Source: Streptomyces sp. NBC_00259 (GTDB lineage: Bacteria; Actinomycetota; Actinomycetes; Streptomycetales; Streptomycetaceae). Taken from it: a stretch of 64,000 bases of DNA. Below are positions 63,065 through 64,000 of this stretch, in pieces; the stretch's first letter is position 1, and every line of letters starts with the position of its first letter. The notes under the pieces were generated by a model. The model saw only the letters and a program-made list of their open reading frames with translations, made no database searches and had not been told where the DNA came from. The stretch lies in contig NZ_CP108080.1 of the NCBI RefSeq assembly GCF_036181745.1, forward strand, positions 1,922,001-1,986,000. Reading direction: 5' to 3'. The translations under genes were made by a program, and so were the position numbers.

Positions 63065-64000
63065 CTATCGGCGTGAGGCGATCGCCTCATACACCATTCC
63101 GACAAGCAGATCGTCTGCGTCCCGGCGGCCGAACTCGGCGGCCGCGCGGGACATCTCGTACAGCCGGTGCGGATCGGCGAGCACCGGGAGCACGTGGCCC
63201 TGGACCCACTGGGGGGTCAGTTCGGCGTCGTCGACCAGCAGTCCACCGCCGGCCTTCACCACCGGCTGGGCGTTCAGCCGCTGTTCGCCGTTGCCGATCG
63301 GCAGCGGTACGTAGGCGGCGGGCAGCCCGACGGCGGAGAGTTCGGCGACGGTCATGGCGCCCGCCCGGCAGAGCATCATGTCGGCCGCGGCGTACGCGAG
63401 ATCCATCCGGTCCACGTACGGTACCGGGATGTACGGCGGCATTCCCGGCATGTTGTCCGCGCGCGGCAGTTCGTTCTTCGGGCCGACCACGTGCAGGATC
63501 TGGATGCCGGAGCGTTGGAGCAGCGGAGCGACCTGCTCGACCACCTCGTTGAGGCGGCGGGCGCCCTGCGAGCCGCCGGAGACCAGCAGCGTCGGCAGGT
63601 TGGGGTCGAGACCGAACGCGGCGCGCGCCTCGGGCCGGACGCGGGCCCGGTCGAGGGTGGCGATGGAGCGGCGCAGCGGGATGCCGATGTAGCGGGCGCC
63701 CCGCAGCTTGCTGTCGGGCGTCGAGACGGCGACAGCCGCGGCGTACCGCGAGCCGATCTTGTTGGCCAGGCCCGGGCGGGCGTTGGCCTCGTGGACGACG
63801 ATCGGCACACCGAGGCGCTTGGCGGCGAGATAGCCGGGCAGCGCGACATAGCCGCCGAAGCCGACGACGGCGTCGGCCTTCGTGTGCTCCAGGATCTGCT
63901 CCGCGGCCTTGATCGTGCCGCGCAGCCGTCCCGGGACGGTGATCAGCTCGGGCGTGGGCTTGCGGGGCAGCGGTACGGCGGGGATCAGGGCCAGATCGTA
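63065..64000 (-). CDS. murG: MurG, UDP-GlcNAc transferase, 5' end outside the window
   Basis: At least 311 residues from the right edge (64000) to a TAG at 63065; the start is beyond the window. Family marks are VVGFGGYVALPGYLAAKRLG, IVVHEANARPGLANK, VSGGSQGARRLNEVV, ADMMLCRAGAMTVAELSAVG and the C-terminal VLADPHRLYEMSRAA. Transfers GlcNAc to lipid I on the cytosolic face of the membrane, giving lipid II. Confidence 0.96.
   Translation of the reverse strand, partial: YDLALIPAVPLPRKPTPELITVPGRLRGTIKAAEQILEHTKADAVVGFGGYVALPGYLAAKRLGVPIVVHEANARPGLANKIGSRYAAAVAVSTPDSKLRGARYIGIPLRRSIATLDRARVRPEARAAFGLDPNLPTLLVSGGSQGARRLNEVVEQVAPLLQRSGIQILHVVGPKNELPRADNMPGMPPYIPVPYVDRMDLAYAAADMMLCRAGAMTVAELSAVGLPAAYVPLPIGNGEQRLNAQPVVKAGGGLLVDDAELTPQWVQGHVLPVLADPHRLYEMSRAAAEFGRRDADDLLVGMVYEAIASRR

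Overview
The window is a high-G+C actinobacterial chromosome segment, almost certainly Streptomyces. The evidence is a G/C-saturated third codon position, many GTG starts, ATGA and GTGA stop/start overlaps, a bifunctional PriA, a TrpM-type small protein, divIVA/sepF/yggS/pgeF/ftsZ/ftsQ/murG order, and a T-box-controlled long IleRS. From memory, the order from lgt to murG matches the lgt-trp-his-dnaE-phoD-lspA-ileS-ftsZ block of S. coelicolor. No tRNA, rRNA, CRISPR array, insertion sequence or integrase was seen.

Region 1 (1-8.8 kb, + strand) is a tightly overlapping operon of four ADP-ribosylglycohydrolase-fold proteins, a ribokinase-type PfkB sugar kinase, a class III CoA-transferase and a CitE-like lyase. 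It looks like a catabolic or salvage cassette for an ADP-ribosyl or ribosyl compound. One of the four paralogues has lost a key metal-site residue and may carry a 186-residue disordered extension. The segment ends in a strong bidirectional terminator facing lgt.

Region 2 (8.9-26 kb, mostly - strand) is envelope plus amino-acid biosynthesis: lgt; a membrane-tethered DsbA-like protein; trpC-trpM-trpB-trpA; a DUF2752 protein; hisI-trpE with two small membrane proteins; a TIGR03085 protein on the + strand; a serine-hydrolase-like protein lacking its catalytic lysine; and the chain hisD-hisC-hisB-(small membrane protein)-hisH-priA-ridA-hisF-(hypothetical), joined by overlaps. PriA serves both histidine and tryptophan synthesis, which fits the absence of trpF here. 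A palindrome sits just upstream of the likely leaderless hisD promoter.

Region 3 (26-49.5 kb) is mixed housekeeping: a large membrane-anchored protein of unknown role, a helical hypothetical, a free-standing LON N-domain protein, YbaK, the 24-residue bL37 ribosomal protein, an ABC exporter pair, an NYN-domain nuclease-like protein, dnaE, DUF2252, a second DsbA-like protein, Tat-exported PhoD, a membrane Ser/Thr kinase, a dienelactone-hydrolase-like protein, an MscS channel, an SDR and a Na+/H+ antiporter. Several genes appear leaderless, with a TANNNT box 6-8 nt before the start codon.

Region 4 (49.6-64 kb) holds GNAT, rluD, lspA and a histone-tailed DksA/TraR protein (- strand). Then comes ileS (+) behind a translational T-box. 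Finally the - strand division cluster runs murG (cut by the window end), ftsQ, ftsZ, pgeF, yggS, sepF, yggT, divIVA, with an AT-richer, repeat-containing ftsZ leader.
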